From: Lachnospiraceae bacterium
GTDB taxonomy: Bacteria > Bacillota > Clostridia > Lachnospirales > Lachnospiraceae
Length of the DNA stretch: 64,000 nt
NCBI GenBank assembly: GCA_910575605.1
Contig: CAJTEW010000005.1
Span: 62,001-126,000, forward strand
Reading direction: 5' to 3'
Position 1 is the stretch's first letter, and each line of letters starts with the position of its first letter. The notes below the pieces were generated by a model. The model was given only the letters and a program-made list of their open reading frames with translations. It ran no database searches and was not told the origin of the DNA. The position numbers and the translations under genes were made by a program. Shown piece after piece: positions 55,905 to 64,000 of this stretch.

Positions 55905-56078
55905 TCATAGATTTTCGTACTTGTCGCACCAACGAATAACCCGATCCATAATCTTGTAAATGCAATAAATAAGAATTGCGAAAATGCCTGTGGGTATCAG
56001 TAATATCCCTATACAGATACCGCTGATACCCATTACGGCATATACTACAAGTTTTCTGTACCTCTTAGTTTTCCACAT
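55905..56078 (-). CDS. Small membrane protein of the transporter operon
   Basis: A 57-residue open frame (MWKTKRYRKLVVYAVMGISG, then ICIGILLIPTGIFAILIYC and a charged tail MDRVIRWCDKYENL). It has one or two hydrophobic helices with a basic N-terminus. Its ATG overlaps the end of the lipoprotein gene by 14 bases, as for translational coupling, and it fills the gap before the response regulator. The family is not recognised. Confidence 0.6.
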   Translation of the reverse strand: MWKTKRYRKLVVYAVMGISGICIGILLIPTGIFAILIYCIYKIMDRVIRWCDKYENL

Positions 56079-56565
56079 CTTTGACCGTAAGTTCGAGGTT
56101 TCCGCTGAAATTATCGCCTTTCAGAACGATGTAATTATCACCTGAACAAATGGTGTATTCTTTTGTATCTTCCGAACTGATATTTGCAATCGAATACTCA
56201 TCGTTGCCAGCGATCCAATTTAATTCAGCAGTTCCATCTTCTATGATAAGTTTATAAGCCACTTGCAAGTGATTTCCGTTTTCACGATTCAAAGCCGTTC
56301 CGCCGAAAATGAACTCTTTTCCGTTAAATCCATCATAGGCAGCCACATAAATTCCCGTATAGGCGTCAGCTCCTTCGTCTTTTTCGCCCTGCAAATCCTT
56401 TTCTTTGGTCAATGCGTGTTTGCTGAAAGACTGAATCCAATTATCCCAGCCGTCAATTAGATTATCTTTCAAGCTGCCTTTATCGTGATTAGAACCACAC
56501 GCTGAAAGACAGCCGACAATACTTAAAACCAAAAGAACAGATATGATTGCTTTTATTTTTTTCAT
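56065..56565 (-). CDS. Lipoprotein, unknown function
   Basis: Protein of 166 residues with a signal peptide (KAIISVLLVLSIVGCLSAC) ending in the lipobox LSAC. The mature part has an acidic linker and a beta-rich domain (KEFIFGGTALNRENGNH, AYKLIIEDGTAELNWIAG, LELTVKDVEN). The start at 56565 has TGAGGTGAG upstream. Its place in an antimicrobial-peptide transporter operon suggests a surface immunity role, similar in position to LanI lipoproteins. This is contextual. Confidence 0.75.
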   Translation of the reverse strand: MKKIKAIISVLLVLSIVGCLSACGSNHDKGSLKDNLIDGWDNWIQSFSKHALTKEKDLQGEKDEGADAYTGIYVAAYDGFNGKEFIFGGTALNRENGNHLQVAYKLIIEDGTAELNWIAGNDEYSIANISSEDTKEYTICSGDNYIVLKGDNFSGNLELTVKDVEN

Positions 56566-56575
56566 AATGCTCACC

Positions 56576-56860
56576 TCACATCAGTTTCGTATTGATCATC
56601 ATTCCTAAGAATACGACGCCCGCAACTGCATAAAGGCTGTTTACAACCAAGCAAACTTTCATTAAATTGTTTTGTGCCTTTGCCTTGGCATACGAAATAA
56701 TGGTGAACACTCCGCTGAGAATCATAAATGCAGCGTAGCAAGCAATCATAATTTCAGCGACAGGCGATTCTAATGCCCAGTTAAAGGCCCTAAGCGGAAG
56801 AATTGTCCACGGGATAAAAAGCATAATGGTGCTGACAGCGGTTAAAATTTTGTTTTTCAT
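56576..56860 (-). CDS. Small polytopic membrane protein
   Basis: Protein of 94 residues with three hydrophobic helices (ILTAVSTIMLFIPWTIL, AEIMIACYAAFMILSGVFTI, VVNSLYAVAGVVFLGMMI). Starts 6 nt before the end of the permease gene spacer with a good AAAGGAG site. It is an extra membrane component of the LanFEG-like operon, of unrecognised family. Confidence 0.7.
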   Translation of the reverse strand: MKNKILTAVSTIMLFIPWTILPLRAFNWALESPVAEIMIACYAAFMILSGVFTIISYAKAKAQNNLMKVCLVVNSLYAVAGVVFLGMMINTKLM

Positions 56861-56865
56861 AATAA

Positions 56866-57636
56866 TTATCTCCTTTCAGCCTGCCCGAAACGAAGGCAGG
56901 AAACGCCTAAACATAAGATTGTAATAGCAAGGGCAACAGGTATCCACAGTATGAGTTCGACCTGCGCCGTATCAAGATTTGCTGCAAGTATTCCGTATTC
57001 TGCTGTTATCACAAAGAACGGATACGACACTGGGTAGGCAAACCATGCCTTTGTATTGATTATCAATACCGATGGTACTATCGAAGCTAAGCCAATACCG
57101 ATTGAAAAAATCGGCGTCTGAATACAAACCGATAACATCCAAAAAAATGCAATCATCGGTATTGCGGATAGAAATATCAAGCTAATTTCTTTCAGAACAA
57201 ATAACGGCGGCAGAATAAAGTTATAATCCTGTGTTCCCGAACTGATGGCGGCGCCGATATAATACATACCTGTCATCATTAAGATTTGTGTTGCAGCCAG
57301 CGTTAGTAATACAACAAACTTGGCTATACATAGTTTCGCTGTGCTGATCGGTAGGGCGAGCATTTTCAAAATGCCCTTGTTTGCTCTTTCAGTCTGACTT
57401 AAAAGAACTGTACCGACTACCATACTTGCAGGGAACATAAACCACGCCATTCCCATAAAGCCCTGAATAAAGAAATTGTTTTCCGGCAAAGTTCCCTCCG
57501 CTTGCATACCAAAATTCATTTTGGCATTCAAGATAGATGGTATCCAAAGAATGACGGCAGCCACAGCCAAAATGAAAAGTATTTTAGATCGGCGTATCTT
57601 TTTGAACTCTACGCCGATAAGTGTTAAAAAGCTCAT
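56866..57636 (-). CDS. ABC-2 permease of a LanEG/CprC-like peptide-resistance transporter
   Basis: Membrane subunit of 256 residues with six helices (ILFILAVAAVILWIPSIL at the N-terminus). Its sequence type (FLTLIGVEFKKIRRSKILFI) matches lantibiotic-protection permeases. It overlaps the previous permease by 4 bases. With its partner and the ATPase it should expel cationic peptides from the membrane. Confidence 0.87.
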   Translation of the reverse strand: MSFLTLIGVEFKKIRRSKILFILAVAAVILWIPSILNAKMNFGMQAEGTLPENNFFIQGFMGMAWFMFPASMVVGTVLLSQTERANKGILKMLALPISTAKLCIAKFVVLLTLAATQILMMTGMYYIGAAISSGTQDYNFILPPLFVLKEISLIFLSAIPMIAFFWMLSVCIQTPIFSIGIGLASIVPSVLIINTKAWFAYPVSYPFFVITAEYGILAANLDTAQVELILWIPVALAITILCLGVSCLRFGQAERR

Positions 57637-58355
57637 TCAAACGACCTCCTTGCCTTTACAAAGATTAGCTGTGCCAAACCACAAACAGCAAGCTCTGCGA
57701 TTGCCCCGCAAATATAGTGCGTTGACTGCGTCATATCTGTACTCGCAAATATCTGAAAAGGCATTGCAAAGGGAAAAAGTGAAAGGGCGAAATTCGTTGC
57801 CGGCAGCATAGTTGCGGTAAACACGCATACTACGCCGATTCCAAGTGAAACCCACATGTTTTTACAGGCTTCCGAAATGAGAAGCGACAAAATAATGCAG
57901 GGTAACATCAACAATAACGAATACCCGAAGCATTTGCACAGTTCACCAAAAAAACCGCTTCCGATCTCAAACCAATGATAGGAACAGAATGTGACAGCTC
58001 CCGCCTCAATGACAAGCACAAAAAGACTCATAAAAATCGTCAAAATAGCTTTGCTAAGAAAAATAGAACTTTCCTTAATGGGTAAAGACTTCATTTTCTG
58101 CATAGCATTGTCTGCATATTCCGTATGATATAAAAGGCAGGTTCCGGCTACTACAAGCAGTACATTCAGCATTGTCATCATCTGCCAATTTGCGCCAAGC
58201 AGAATCTGGATCGGGCTACCCGGCTGGTTAAGATACATTTCCGAACGGACTGCCATATTGACAATAGGAACAGCCGCCGCCAACATTCCACCGCCGAAGA
58301 ATGCTGGTAAAAAGCCAGTCCGCTTTACCTTTTTACATTCCAAAGAAACACTCAT
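57633..58355 (-). CDS. ABC-2 permease of a LanEG/CprB-like peptide-resistance transporter
   Basis: Membrane subunit of 240 residues with six helices (MSVSLECKKVKRTGFLPAFF, GGGMLAAAVPIVNM, QLIFVKARRSFE). The Lys-rich start is typical of lantibiotic immunity permeases. It overlaps the ATPase gene by 4 bases, so the stoichiometry is set by coupled translation. Confidence 0.87.
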   Translation of the reverse strand: MSVSLECKKVKRTGFLPAFFGGGMLAAAVPIVNMAVRSEMYLNQPGSPIQILLGANWQMMTMLNVLLVVAGTCLLYHTEYADNAMQKMKSLPIKESSIFLSKAILTIFMSLFVLVIEAGAVTFCSYHWFEIGSGFFGELCKCFGYSLLLMLPCIILSLLISEACKNMWVSLGIGVVCVFTATMLPATNFALSLFPFAMPFQIFASTDMTQSTHYICGAIAELAVCGLAQLIFVKARRSFE

Positions 58356-59107
58356 CGCACCGCCCCCCTGTGCTTGTTATCAGCGTCAATCAGGGCGAGG
58401 AATGTATTCTCCAGATTATCTGTAGGGTAGCCCTGTGAAGCTGCACTAAATTTAAGCTGGTCGAGTGTTCCCTCAAACAGCAAGTGACCGTGATTCAAGA
58501 TACCGATGGTATCCGCCATCAGTTCTATTTCGGACAGCAGGTGCGACGATACCAAAACGGTACAATCAAACTTTTCCGGCAAGGAACGGATTAGCGTTCG
58601 GATTTCGTGGATACCGACAGGATCAAGTCCGTTTGTCGGCTCATCTAAAATCAGGATCGGCGGCTTTCCAATTAAGGCGCTTGCAAGACCTAACCGCTGT
58701 TTCATTCCAAGAGAATATTTTTTTGCAAGCCGCTTCTTAAACTGCGTCAGTCCCACGATTTCAAGTGCTTCCGCTACGGAGGATTTGGGCAACCCTAATA
58801 TTTTGCGGATAATTTCGAGATTTTCTTCACCACTTAAATTCCCATAAAAAGCGGGGGCTTCAATAAACGAGCCGATTTCTTTTAGGATCTGCACTCTGTT
58901 GTCGGAGTACATCTTCCCATCAATCGTAAATGAACCATCGGTAGGTTTGGTAAGCCCCAAAAACATTTTCATAGTAGTGGACTTTCCGGCGCCGTTCGGA
59001 CCGAGAAAGCCATAGACAGCACCTTTCGGAATATGCAGGCCGATACCCGAAACCGCTGTAAAATCTGCATACGATTTCGTTAAGTTTTTTGTTTCAATGA
59101 TATTCAT
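58352..59107 (-). CDS. ABC transporter ATPase, LanF/CprA-like
   Basis: ATP-binding subunit of 251 residues. Walker A GPNGAGKST near 36-44, signature YSLGMKQRLGLASAL, Walker B ILILDEPTNGLDP, and a switch His (VSSHLLSEIE). It resembles lantibiotic-protection ATPases. The gene begins the minus-strand operon and is divergent from the two-component genes. The GAAAGGAGC site is 8 nt from the start. Confidence 0.93.
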   Translation of the reverse strand: MNIIETKNLTKSYADFTAVSGIGLHIPKGAVYGFLGPNGAGKSTTMKMFLGLTKPTDGSFTIDGKMYSDNRVQILKEIGSFIEAPAFYGNLSGEENLEIIRKILGLPKSSVAEALEIVGLTQFKKRLAKKYSLGMKQRLGLASALIGKPPILILDEPTNGLDPVGIHEIRTLIRSLPEKFDCTVLVSSHLLSEIELMADTIGILNHGHLLFEGTLDQLKFSAASQGYPTDNLENTFLALIDADNKHRGAVR

Positions 59108-59139
59108 TGTGTTTGCTCCTTTCTTATCATCGCAAGTAC

Positions 59140-59199
59140 ATTGTAACTTCTCAACCTTGTGCTAACCTTCTCGTGTCCTTACATTTACCTTACATTTCA
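59140..59199. promoter_or_regulatory. Direct-repeat operator pair in the divergent two-component/transporter promoter region
   Basis: CTTACATTTAC-CTTACATTTCA (59178-59199) is an 11-bp tandem repeat, the spacing used by OmpR-family regulators. AACCTT occurs at 59153 and 59164, again 11 bp apart. TACAAT on the minus strand (59140-59145) is a likely -10 box of the transporter operon. The adjacent response regulator is the natural ligand. Confidence 0.65.
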
Positions 59200-59206
59200 T
59201 CGCACA

Positions 59207-59236
59207 TTAGAAAATGACACATTTCTATGGTATAAT
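59207..59236 (+). promoter_or_regulatory. Promoter of the response regulator gene
   Basis: TATAAT at 59231-59236 with a weak TTAGAA at 59207-59212 (18-nt spacer). The poor -35 box and the adjacent direct repeats suggest activation or autoregulation. Confidence 0.6.
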
Positions 59237-59260
59237 AGGAATCATAAAGGAGGTAGACCT

Positions 59261-59965
59261 ATGGGCTTTGATTACCTGAAACAAAAACGCATTTTGCTTG
59301 TCGATGACGAGCAGGAGCTTTTAGATATGGTCGTTTCTATATTAAATGAGGACGGATTTCAAAATATAAAAACTGCAAAAACGGTGTGTGAAGCGATTGC
59401 TGTTTCTGAAACTTTCCAACCTGATCTTGCAATTCTTGATGTAATGCTCCCCGATGAAAATGGATTTAATCTGATAGAACAACTAAAAAAATCGGCTGAT
59501 TATCCTGTGTTGTTTTTAACTGCCCGTGGCGAGGATGATGATAAGTTCCGTGGCTTTGGTCTTGGTGCAGACGATTATATAGTAAAGCCATTTTTGCCAA
59601 AAGAGCTTTTGTTCCGTGTGAGTGCCATTCTTCGCAGAAGTTATAAAGCTGAAAATCCCCTTGTGAAACTGCATGACAGCGAAATTGATTTTGAGCGTGC
59701 AGAGATCGTAAAAAACGGAGAGCATATTCCTCTTACGGCAAAAGAATACGACATCCTCTCTGCTTTATATCGAAACGCGGGACGAATCGTTACGATCGAC
59801 GCACTGTGTGAAGCAGCTTGGGGTGATAATCCTTTCGGTTATGAAAATTCACTTATGGCACACATCCGTCGTATTAGAGAAAAAATTGAAGCAGATCCGT
59901 CCCATCCGGTTTCTCTGATAACGATTAAAGGGCTTGGATATAAGCTGGTTATGGAGGGCAAGTGA
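59261..59965 (+). CDS. OmpR-family response regulator, CprR/NisR-like
   Basis: DNA-binding regulator of 234 residues. The receiver has Asp15-Asp16 and the phosphorylated Asp60 (LAILDVMLPDENG). The C-terminal winged helix has IPLTAKEYDILSALYRNAGR and ENSLMAHIRRIREKIE. It should respond to the following histidine kinase and switch the divergent transporter operon. The start at 59261 follows AAAGGAGG. Confidence 0.93.
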   Translation: MGFDYLKQKRILLVDDEQELLDMVVSILNEDGFQNIKTAKTVCEAIAVSETFQPDLAILDVMLPDENGFNLIEQLKKSADYPVLFLTARGEDDDKFRGFGLGADDYIVKPFLPKELLFRVSAILRRSYKAENPLVKLHDSEIDFERAEIVKNGEHIPLTAKEYDILSALYRNAGRIVTIDALCEAAWGDNPFGYENSLMAHIRRIREKIEADPSHPVSLITIKGLGYKLVMEGK

Positions 59966-59966
59966 T

Positions 59967-61358
59967 ATGAAAAGCGTACCGAAACTCATACGGCGTTTTG
60001 TCGGTATTATGCTCTTGTCCTCGTTGCTGCTCATTATTCTGAATTTTGCTTTATTGGGGATATATACGCTGAATCAAGTGCCGAATGGTTCTCCTTGGAT
60101 TACGTCGCAGGAAGTTGCCGATCATTTATCCAAAAATGAAAATGGGTATGTGTTAAGCGAAAATACAGCACTTGAACTTCAAAATACAGATGTGTGGGCG
60201 ATATTTATTGACAACAAGACAATGAAAGTTGTATGGCAGACGGAAAATCTTCCTGAAACCGTACCTATGTTATACACCGTTTCAGATATAGCGAGCCTAA
60301 CCCGTGGCTATATCGACGGGTATCCTACCTTTACAGGAGAAGCAGAAAACGGACTTGTGGTACTCGGCTATCCAAAAGACAGCTTTTGGAAACATATGTG
60401 GCCGAGTTGGGATTATAATTTAATCTCCAACTTGCCCAAAACGGTTCTTTCTGTTTTTTCAATCAATATAGCCTTAATTTTTATCATCTATGTGATTGCC
60501 AATTCCAAGCTGTTAAAATCCGTGAAACCGATAGTCAGCGGAATACAGGCTTTATCAACAAACGAAGAAGTCTATATCAGGGAGAAGGGGCTTTTATCCG
60601 AGCTTGCAGTAAACATTAACAAGACCTCAGATATTTTGCAAACGCAAAGCAGGCAGCTCCGTAAAAGAGAAACCGCAAGAGCAAATTGGATCGCAGGAGT
60701 GTCCCACGACATACGAACCCCTCTGTCAATGGTAATGGGCTATGCCGGACAGTTAGAAAACGATGTGCGGTTATCAGAAGGTAACCGCCAAAAAGCGGCG
60801 GTTATTGTACGGCAAAGTAAACGAATGCGAAACCTGATTAACGACTTAAACCTTGCGTCCAAGCTGGAATATAATATGCAACCGCTAAGTCCTGAAAGGC
60901 AAAATTTGATTGCCGTTGTCCGTCAGGTCGTAGTTGATTTCATCAATATGAATATTGATGAAAAGTACACGATTGAATGGCAAACGGACGAAGCATTAAC
61001 TTCTTGTCCCGCAAATATAGACAAAGACTTAATAAAGCGGGCAGTAAGTAATCTGATTCAAAACAGCATGAATCATAACGAGCAGGGATGTTATATCTTC
61101 GTTCGTGTTATAGCTGAAGATAATATTTGTACTGTGATTGTTTCCGATGACGGTATGGGTGCGACAGATGAACAGATTGAAAAATTGAACAATACGCCGC
61201 ATTATATGGTGTGCGACGAAAAAACAACTGAACAGCGTCACGGTTTAGGACTGCTCATTGTCAAACAAATCATATTTACACACAGCGGAAAAATGCTGAT
61301 AAAGCATAGTGAACACGGTGGATTTGAGGTCGATTTGAGTTTGCCGATGACTATGTAA
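59967..61358 (+). CDS. Sensor histidine kinase, CprK/NisK-like
   Basis: Membrane kinase of 463 residues. Two helices (residues 12-33 and 161-183) enclose an extracellular domain of about 125 residues. His247 lies in GVSHDIRTPLSMVMGY, followed by NLIQNSMNH (N box) and GMGATDEQIEKLN and HGLGLLIVKQII (G boxes). It starts one base after the regulator stop. Kinases of this set sense cationic peptides such as nisin or gallidermin. The actual signal is not known here. Confidence 0.93.
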   Translation: MKSVPKLIRRFVGIMLLSSLLLIILNFALLGIYTLNQVPNGSPWITSQEVADHLSKNENGYVLSENTALELQNTDVWAIFIDNKTMKVVWQTENLPETVPMLYTVSDIASLTRGYIDGYPTFTGEAENGLVVLGYPKDSFWKHMWPSWDYNLISNLPKTVLSVFSINIALIFIIYVIANSKLLKSVKPIVSGIQALSTNEEVYIREKGLLSELAVNINKTSDILQTQSRQLRKRETARANWIAGVSHDIRTPLSMVMGYAGQLENDVRLSEGNRQKAAVIVRQSKRMRNLINDLNLASKLEYNMQPLSPERQNLIAVVRQVVVDFINMNIDEKYTIEWQTDEALTSCPANIDKDLIKRAVSNLIQNSMNHNEQGCYIFVRVIAEDNICTVIVSDDGMGATDEQIEKLNNTPHYMVCDEKTTEQRHGLGLLIVKQIIFTHSGKMLIKHSEHGGFEVDLSLPMTM

Positions 61359-61362
61359 GGCA

Positions 61363-61402
61363 AAAGAGGAAACAGAGGAATCACCCCTCTGTTTCCTCTT
61401 TT
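61363..61402 (+). terminator. Terminator after the two-component genes
   Basis: AAAGAGGAAACAGAGG pairs with CCTCTGTTTCCTCTTTTT around AATCACC and ends in five T. It is strong and also usable for the convergent CHAP gene. Confidence 0.9.
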
Positions 61403-61406
61403 TAGG

Positions 61407-62138
61407 CTAATATTGTGGCACACCGTATCCATAGATTTGATGATTTCCAACAGAATACTGATTGATTCGGCAGCTATCGCCGGAATTGCCTTCAACGGTG
61501 TAAACAATACCGTTCTCGACTTTCTGAACAATCCCCACATGATCAGTTTCACCGTCGCTGTCCCAATCAAAGAAAATTATCATTCCGGGAACAGGCTCGG
61601 CAGATCCGTCCTGCCATTGTCCTCTGTCCTTAAACCATTGAACGCCATTGACACAGCCTGCAAATTTGGGGATAACCCCGGTTTCAATATAGCCGCATTC
61701 ATTGGCACACCAGCTCACAAAGCAGGCGCACCATTCCACACGGGAATTAAATCCGTACCAGCTCCAATACGGCTCTCCGCCTACATTGCCGACCTGAGAT
61801 AATGCTACCGTCACGATTTCTCCATCGTTGTATGAAATGCCGTAAAGAACAGCCGACCACATAGAGTTATTCTCGTCCTTCAGCAATTCGGCAAGGTAGT
61901 CCTTCTGCTCCTGATTGAAGCCGTACTGAGCCGCCATTTCATCGACCGTCTTATGGGAAACCGTGATATACAGATAGTTTGCGTTACCATAGTTTCTGTC
62001 TGCACAATGTTCCCGTGTCCGTCATTAGTTTCGGTAATCTGCTTTTCCGTCTTTCTCTCTGTCCGGGAGCTGATTTGATTCATTTCCCAAAAGATGTCCG
62101 TCAAGATTTGCTTCTTGGAAGTGGATCTATGTCAATGC
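61407..62138 (-). pseudogene. CHAP-domain peptidoglycan hydrolase of a Tn1549-like element, frameshifted and truncated
   Basis: The C-terminal part (61407 to about 61975) has the CHAP amidase motifs VEWCACFVSWCANECGY (Cys nucleophile) and TDHVGIVQKVENGIVY (His). The upstream part lies in another frame (SKKQILTDIFWEMNQISSRT, VQTETMV), with a one-base shift near 61985. The N-terminal portion is removed by the IS element at 62139. Intact homologues are conjugation-associated wall hydrolases (CD1108-like) in clostridial conjugative transposons. Confidence 0.82.
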
Positions 62139-62161
62139 TTTGGACAAAAAAAGTCGAATGA

Positions 62162-62971
62162 TTATGCTACTTTTTTAAGTTTCTCATCCTCCTTCTGCTG
62201 TGGTGTTATGTAACCAATCGCATTGTCTATTCTTTTTCGGTTATACCAGCCCTCTATGTATTCAAAAATTGCTCTGCGGGCTTCCTTTGTATCCTGATAA
62301 GTATGAAGATATATTTCTTCCTTTTTCAGTACAGAATGGAAGGATTCCATGCAGGCATTATCGTATGGATTTCCCTTACGGCTAAAGGAATGCAGGATTT
62401 CTTTCCTGCTCAGGCAGTCTTCAAACGCCTGGCTTGTATATTGGCTTCCAAGGTCACTATGCAAAATGATTCCTTTTGTATCCCTGACGTTCAGGCACGC
62501 ATTCTCTACCGCTTTCACTGCCAGTTCCGCTCTCATAGATGTGCCATAGGCATAGCCGATGATTTTACGGCTGCACAAATCCAGGACAGACGCCAGATAT
62601 GTCCATCCTTCTTTCTGCACATGGATGTAGGTAATATCTGTGCACCATTTTTGGTTGATGGTTTCTGTTCCAAAATCACGTTTCCGAATATTCACTTTAT
62701 CATCTGGGATACTGCCGTGATTGGCATGGTGGCTGTACTTCTTTACTGCCACAGAGCACAGTCCCTGCTCTGCCATATGCCTCTGGACCCGCTTGATGCT
62801 GCAGGGTGTCCCGGCGCCATTGAGTACACGGCATAGTTTGACAGCCCCATATCTGCGTTTGGAATCCTCAAAGGCCTGTTTCACTTTCCTGCCGAATTCC
62901 TCATACTCCATCCGCTTATTTGAAGGTACACAAGCCAGAGCCTTGTAATAAGTACTCCTTGGGAATTTCAA
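62162..62971 (-). CDS. IS3/IS150 OrfB transposase
   Basis: DDE integrase of 269 residues. WCTDITYIHVQKE (first D), ILHSDLGSQYTSQAFE (second D) and CMESFHSVLKKEEI (E) are present, with the HTH_21 region (KRYGAVKLCRVLNGAGTPC). The listed start is a TTG, but the open frame extends upstream to the A7 run at 63067-63073. There a -1 shift on AAAAAAAG would join OrfA to it (reading through SDRHIRKRTIAEIVAFIQ). It is probably made mostly as the OrfAB fusion. Confidence 0.92.
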   Translation of the reverse strand: MKFPRSTYYKALACVPSNKRMEYEEFGRKVKQAFEDSKRRYGAVKLCRVLNGAGTPCSIKRVQRHMAEQGLCSVAVKKYSHHANHGSIPDDKVNIRKRDFGTETINQKWCTDITYIHVQKEGWTYLASVLDLCSRKIIGYAYGTSMRAELAVKAVENACLNVRDTKGIILHSDLGSQYTSQAFEDCLSRKEILHSFSRKGNPYDNACMESFHSVLKKEEIYLHTYQDTKEARRAIFEYIEGWYNRKRIDNAIGYITPQQKEDEKLKKVA

Positions 62972-63036
62972 GGCACTGCAAAGCTGGAATACAGCGTAGT
63001 TGGTTAAGTTGTCCTGGATAAATGCTACAATCTCGG

Positions 63037-63315
63037 CTATTGTTCTTTTGCGAATATGGCGGTCGCTTTTTTTAATATTTCATTCTCGGTCTTAAGGCGC
63101 TGGATTTCTTTCTGGAGAGCCTTATACTCCTTGAGGGTGACCGTTTCCTCCTCTGATACCTTGATAGGGGAAAGCTGCTTTACCCAGCCGCTAATCGTAC
63201 TCCGGTTTACGCCATATTCACGTTCCAGTTGTGGATACGAAATTCCTCCGGCATTATACAGATCCACGATCTGCTGTTTAAATTCCGGAGTGTAAGATTT
63301 TTGATTTTTCGCCAT
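63037..63315 (-). CDS. IS3/IS150 OrfA
   Basis: Helix-turn-helix protein of 92 residues (YTPEFKQQIVDLYNAGGISY, PQLEREYGVNRSTISGWVKQ) with a C-terminal leucine zipper (LQKEIQRLKTENEILKKATA). The start at 63315 has AAGGAG 8 nt upstream. The A7 slippery run is near its end. Confidence 0.9.
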   Translation of the reverse strand: MAKNQKSYTPEFKQQIVDLYNAGGISYPQLEREYGVNRSTISGWVKQLSPIKVSEEETVTLKEYKALQKEIQRLKTENEILKKATAIFAKEQ

Positions 63316-63378
63316 GCCCTTCATCTCCTTTGCTCTTTCATTTGATAGTATAGGTTGTTCAACTTTTTCTGTCCACAT

Positions 63379-63708
63379 TTATATACTAACACCAAGGCTC
63401 ATTTCCATCGACGATAATTCAAGATTGGACGGTACTAAATCCACGCCTTCCTCGTGCCTGAGAATACCGTCATAGGGATTTTCATTCTTATCCGTTATAA
63501 CAGAGAGCAGCTTATCCGAGATTGTGATAGGTAACTCGTCTGTGTCCTGCCAGCCGAGACAGGTGGTTAAATCTCCCTGCGGATCAGCGTCCACAAGGAG
63601 TACCTTTTTGCCCTGCATGGCAAGATCGATACCGAGATTAACCGCAGTAGTGGTTTTACCAACGCCGCCTTTCTGATTGCATATCGCTATGGTTTTACAG
63701 TTTGACAT
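63379..63708 (-). pseudogene. ParA/Soj ATPase, C-terminally truncated by the IS3 junction
   Basis: The first 105 residues of a ParA partition ATPase of the conjugative-element type. The deviant Walker A is [17 protein letters not shown], followed by [18 protein letters not shown] and [16 protein letters not shown]. Full-length proteins have about 260-280 residues. After MSL the frame enters junction DNA (GVSI) and stops. AAAGGAGG lies upstream. Confidence 0.88.
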
Positions 63709-63879
63709 CTTGCGCTTTTCCTCCTTTCGCTGTATTCATAACCGCCTTTTATAGAGTCGGCTATGTATCAAGCCGCAGTATTTGTTCTCAACGCCCCCTG
63801 CGGAGGGCAGACCGTTTACACAGCCTGCCCTTGTGGGAAGCACTAAGGCTACGGTGAGCTGCACCGTATCATAGGGATT

Positions 63880-64000
63880 TCACCTCTGCCGGGTTCTCCG
63901 CCAGCCACTTACGGAAGTATCATTATCATTCTGACTGTCATTGCCAAGCTCGGTAGCAGTCCGAGTTTCAGGACGGGAGTTCTCGCTTGCTCGTTTTAGG
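63880..64000 (-). CDS. Possible C-terminal end of an unidentified gene (runs off window)
   Basis: An open frame enters from the right edge and reads LKRASENSRPETRTATELGN, ending SGWRRTRQR at 63880. It is polar and without motifs, so the identity is unknown. The 63709-63879 interval before parA has a GC-rich hairpin (GGGCAGAC/CTGCCC region, 63805-63833) and the parA ribosome site, nothing else. Confidence 0.35.
   Translation of the reverse strand, partial: LKRASENSRPETRTATELGNDSQNDNDTSVSGWRRTRQR

Larger units (their letters stand above)
62139..63377 (-). mobile_element. IS3-family (IS150 group) insertion sequence, apparently intact
   Basis: About 1.24 kb with imperfect terminal repeats: plus 62141-62158 TGGACAAAAAAAGTCGAA, and on the minus strand at the other end TGGACAGAAAAAGTTGAA (63358-63375), two mismatches in 18. 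It has orfA and orfB with a programmed frameshift site. The two flanks belong to different genes of a Tn1549-like element (CHAP and parA), and no target duplication is visible, so a deletion or recombination occurred next to it. Confidence 0.88.

Overview
The window looks like a chromosomal segment of a low-to-mid GC Clostridia member, most likely a Lachnospiraceae-type gut anaerobe. The reasons are the T-box leaders, AGGAGG ribosome sites, a ferredoxin-type split glutamate synthase, an Amt-PII fusion, type III glutamine synthetase, an ANTAR regulator, GH94 phosphorylases and Tn1549-like mobile genes. No complete rRNA, tRNA or CRISPR array is present.

Layout. 1-4.6 kb: ileS (minus, cut by the window edge) behind an Ile T-box leader that carries two REP-like palindromes, and a DacF-type carboxypeptidase whose terminator overlaps the ileS promoter. 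5.0-11.2 kb (plus): a compact operon with a broken ECF sigma gene, an anti-sigma-like membrane protein, a transglutaminase-like lipoprotein, PilC/GspF, four small pilin-like or membrane proteins and a PilT-type ATPase. 11.3-13.7 kb: a flagellin with an internal HExxH metalloprotease domain (flagellinolysin type) behind a sigma-28-like promoter, then a zinc-ribbon protein. 13.7-15.6 kb: a sortase-type surface protein. 15.8-17.8 kb (minus): EamA, CrcB fused to an integrase tail, and heavily deleted carA/carB remnants.

17.8-32.3 kb is a nitrogen and glutamine hub. On minus are glnA3, Amt-PII, asnB (Asn T-box), pyrG and purF. On plus are a three-piece glutamate synthase, glnA and an ANTAR regulator with a degenerate receiver. 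The two arms diverge from 26.9-27.0 kb, and each is preceded by terminator hairpins in its leader. Ammonium uptake, glutamine synthesis, glutamate synthesis and glutamine-using amidotransferases are therefore grouped under probable attenuation control.

32.4-37.5 kb is a graveyard of mobile DNA: a decayed IS3 element, transposase and glycosidase remnants, an attachment-like region with a tRNA-Arg(CCU) 3' fragment and GATTAGCA iterons, ORF6N, integrase and LysR remnants. 37.5-49.7 kb is a beta-glucoside locus: a domain-permuted GH3, a sugar ABC importer, two GH94 phosphorylases and an AraC regulator, with a 19-bp inverted repeat in the divergent promoter region. 50.0-53.8 kb is a Zn/Cd-type efflux ATPase with a separate HMA protein, an ArsR repressor and an AraC regulator. 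53.8-64 kb is again mobile: YqaJ, integrase and IS1182 remnants, a CprABC/LanFEG-like peptide-resistance transporter with a two-component system and extra genes, then Tn1549-like CHAP and parA fragments separated by an apparently intact IS3/IS150 element.
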